Shown here piece by piece: positions 6,055 to 6,701 of a stretch of DNA of 6,701 nt. The stretch covers positions 1 to 6,701 of the forward strand of contig MERE01000169.1 in the NCBI GenBank assembly GCA_001771975.1, read 5' to 3'. Every line of letters starts with the position of its first letter. Position 1 is the stretch's first letter. The notes beneath the pieces are model-generated. The model had not been told where the DNA came from and searched no databases. It worked only from the letters and a program-made list of their open reading frames with translations. The translations under genes and the position numbers were made by a program. Source of the DNA: Betaproteobacteria bacterium RIFCSPLOWO2_02_FULL_68_150 (lineage in GTDB: Bacteria; Pseudomonadota; Gammaproteobacteria; Burkholderiales; SG8-39).

Positions 6055-6160
6055 GCGCAGTCCTCCGTGGTTGAAGTGGCAATTTGACCAAACCCCGGCC
6101 CGGAATTCCATCCCATCGGCGATCGTGATGCAGGGCCGATTCCCGACGATTGACAAACGC
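6055..6160. other. Short intergenic gap with a 26-bp inverted repeat
   Basis: This is the only noncoding gap over 100 bp in the window, upstream of the hydrolase gene. It contains the inverted repeat ATCGGC (6115-6120) and GCCGAT (6135-6140) around a 14-nt spacer, and an 8-bp palindrome GGAATTCC (6102-6109). A -35-like TTGTCA sits at 6156-6151 on the minus strand but has no good -10 partner. I see no RNA gene or clear terminator. Confidence 0.3.
6061..6066 (-). promoter_or_regulatory. Shine-Dalgarno site of the hydrolase gene
   Basis: On the minus strand GGAGGA ends 6 bp before the ATG at 6054. This strong site decides for 6054 (MGKMISYK) over the in-frame ATG at 6045 and over upstream starts in the same frame. 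It also indicates that the gene was expressed before it was disrupted. Confidence 0.75.
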
Positions 6161-6370
6161 CTACGCCTTTGCCCGGTAGCCGAGAACTCGCGCCGGCAAG
6201 AACAGCACCGCCCGGAGGAGCGCGAACAACGCCTCGAATGTCACCCCGATCAAGCGAAACGGCAACGACACCAGCCACACCAGGGGCCACAGCAGCAACG
6301 CGAGCAAGGCGAGTGGCCAACAAAGCACGAGCAGAATGAGCCAACCCACGAGGGTGAGCAGCGATCTCAT
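6161..6370 (-). CDS. Small hydrophobic membrane protein, unknown function
   Basis: A 69-residue protein from an ATG at 6370, with GAGG at 6380-6377 on the minus strand placed 6 bp before the start. Residues 4-38 are a long L/W/V-rich hydrophobic stretch broken by prolines at 19, 29 and 37, and 43-63 is a second, shorter one containing a single arginine. It ends in the basic tail RVLGYRAKA. A hairpin of two membrane helices is the simplest picture. I do not recognise a named family, although leucine-rich mini-membrane proteins of this sort are common in betaproteobacteria. It lies 41 bp downstream of the exported-protein gene and about 106 bp upstream of the hydrolase gene, on the same strand as both. 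The codon bias and good ribosome site support a real gene. Confidence 0.65.
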   Translation of the reverse strand: MRSLLTLVGWLILLVLCWPLALLALLLWPLVWLVSLPFRLIGVTFEALFALLRAVLFLPARVLGYRAKA

Positions 6371-6411
6371 CCTTGGCCTCGACTGCTTGAACGGGTCGGT
6401 TCAGCCGCCGA

Positions 6412-6657
6412 TCAGTTGCTCGCGGCAAGAGCCCGGCTGGCGTCTGCGCGCCGACCGACCACCACGACTCGAGCGACAGGAGATTCCGCAAATCGATCCC
6501 CAGATGCGGTAACCACCACACGGGGGATCGCCGTTACCGTGGTCTCAACAGCCGGCGCGGCCTTCGCAGTCTCGGTGTGACCGTACTTGATCGCTGCCAC
6601 CGCGGCGCCGGCGCCCAGCGCGAGGGACAGGGTCAGGATCAGGTGCCTGGCGTTCAT
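6412..6657 (-). CDS. Small predicted exported protein, unknown function
   Basis: An 81-residue protein. The N-terminus MNARHLILTLSLALGAGAAV looks like a signal peptide: a short basic n-region, a hydrophobic core at about 6-20, and small residues (AVAA, 19-22) for cleavage near 21-22. The mature part is about 60 residues, alanine- and valine-rich, with TAIPRVVVTASGDR (42-55) and VARVVVVGRRADASR (61-75), which look like a repeated P/A-R-V-V-V strand pattern. The frame has earlier ATGs at 6687 and 6663, but GGGAG at 6669-6665 sits 7 bp before 6657, so 6657 is chosen; a start at 6663 would be too close to that site. No cysteines or catalytic motifs are seen, and no family is recognised. It is followed on the same strand by the small membrane protein. 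Confidence 0.62.
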   Translation of the reverse strand: MNARHLILTLSLALGAGAAVAAIKYGHTETAKAAPAVETTVTAIPRVVVTASGDRFAESPVARVVVVGRRADASRALAASN

Positions 6658-6664
6658 CGTCATT

Positions 6665-6669
6665 CTCCC
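6665..6669 (-). promoter_or_regulatory. Shine-Dalgarno site deciding start of the exported-protein gene
   Basis: GGGAG on the minus strand lies 7 bp upstream of the ATG at 6657 and only 1 bp upstream of the ATG at 6663. The spacing favours 6657, which also gives a cleaner signal peptide than the extended N-terminus beginning at 6687. Confidence 0.6.
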
Positions 6670-6701
6670 GGTGCGCGTCGTGTTCATGGACCCACTTTAG
6701 G

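Noticed and set aside
6102..6109. 8-bp palindrome GGAATTCC
   Set aside because: Too short and isolated to distinguish from chance.
6047..6580. 177-residue plus-strand frame over the small envelope genes
   Set aside because: Gln/Arg/Glu-rich low-complexity translation; the minus strand gives a signal peptide and membrane helices with ribosome sites.
1..6701. tRNA, rRNA, CRISPR array, insertion sequence or phage genes
   Set aside because: Looked for by eye; no repeat arrays, transposase motifs, terminal repeats or tRNA-like cloverleaf were seen.

Overview
The window is a dense, very GC-rich stretch of bacterial chromosome. It has long ORFs in several frames, 4-bp stop/start overlaps and almost no intergenic DNA. 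The gene families (PA0069-type radical SAM protein, D-threonine-aldolase-like enzyme, SpeE-like protein, TauE/SafE permease, dienelactone hydrolase) and a CTGT-N8-ACAG type LexA box together suggest a betaproteobacterium, probably Burkholderiales-like. This placement is inferred from protein style, not from a marker gene.

Layout. Positions 1-357 (minus) hold the first 119 codons of a radical SAM protein that runs off the left edge. Only 15 bp separate its start from the divergent start at 373. A near-consensus SOS (LexA) box lies at 363-382, across this divergent start region. From 373 to 5442 (plus) runs a compact five-gene cluster: an MFS transporter, a PLP-dependent DSD1/D-threonine-aldolase-family enzyme, a second MFS transporter (monocarboxylate-transporter-like), a SpeE-like Rossmann protein and a TauE/SafE permease. 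Spacings are 1 bp, 34 bp, a 4-bp overlap and a 4-bp overlap, so it reads as one transcription unit. The second MFS gene has an awkward start: a TTG that overlaps the stop of a 12-codon micro-ORF, which could be a small frameshift.

The cluster's last gene overlaps by 8 bp the 3' end of a convergent dienelactone hydrolase gene (5435-6054, minus). That gene is broken: two frames carry the N- and C-terminal parts, and about 25 family-typical residues are missing at the junction, so an out-of-frame deletion of roughly 70-76 bp is likely (or an assembly error). Upstream of it on the same strand are a 69-residue membrane protein (6161-6370) and an 81-residue predicted exported protein (6412-6657), neither of known function.

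How it may work together (inference). The three transporters around one D-amino-acid-type PLP enzyme suggest uptake or efflux of a small hydroxy- or D-amino acid, or of its carboxylate or sulfur products. The LexA box is best assigned to the radical SAM gene, whose Pseudomonas counterpart PA0069 is, as I recall, a LexA regulon member. Its position over the MFS start codon means LexA could also affect the five-gene cluster.
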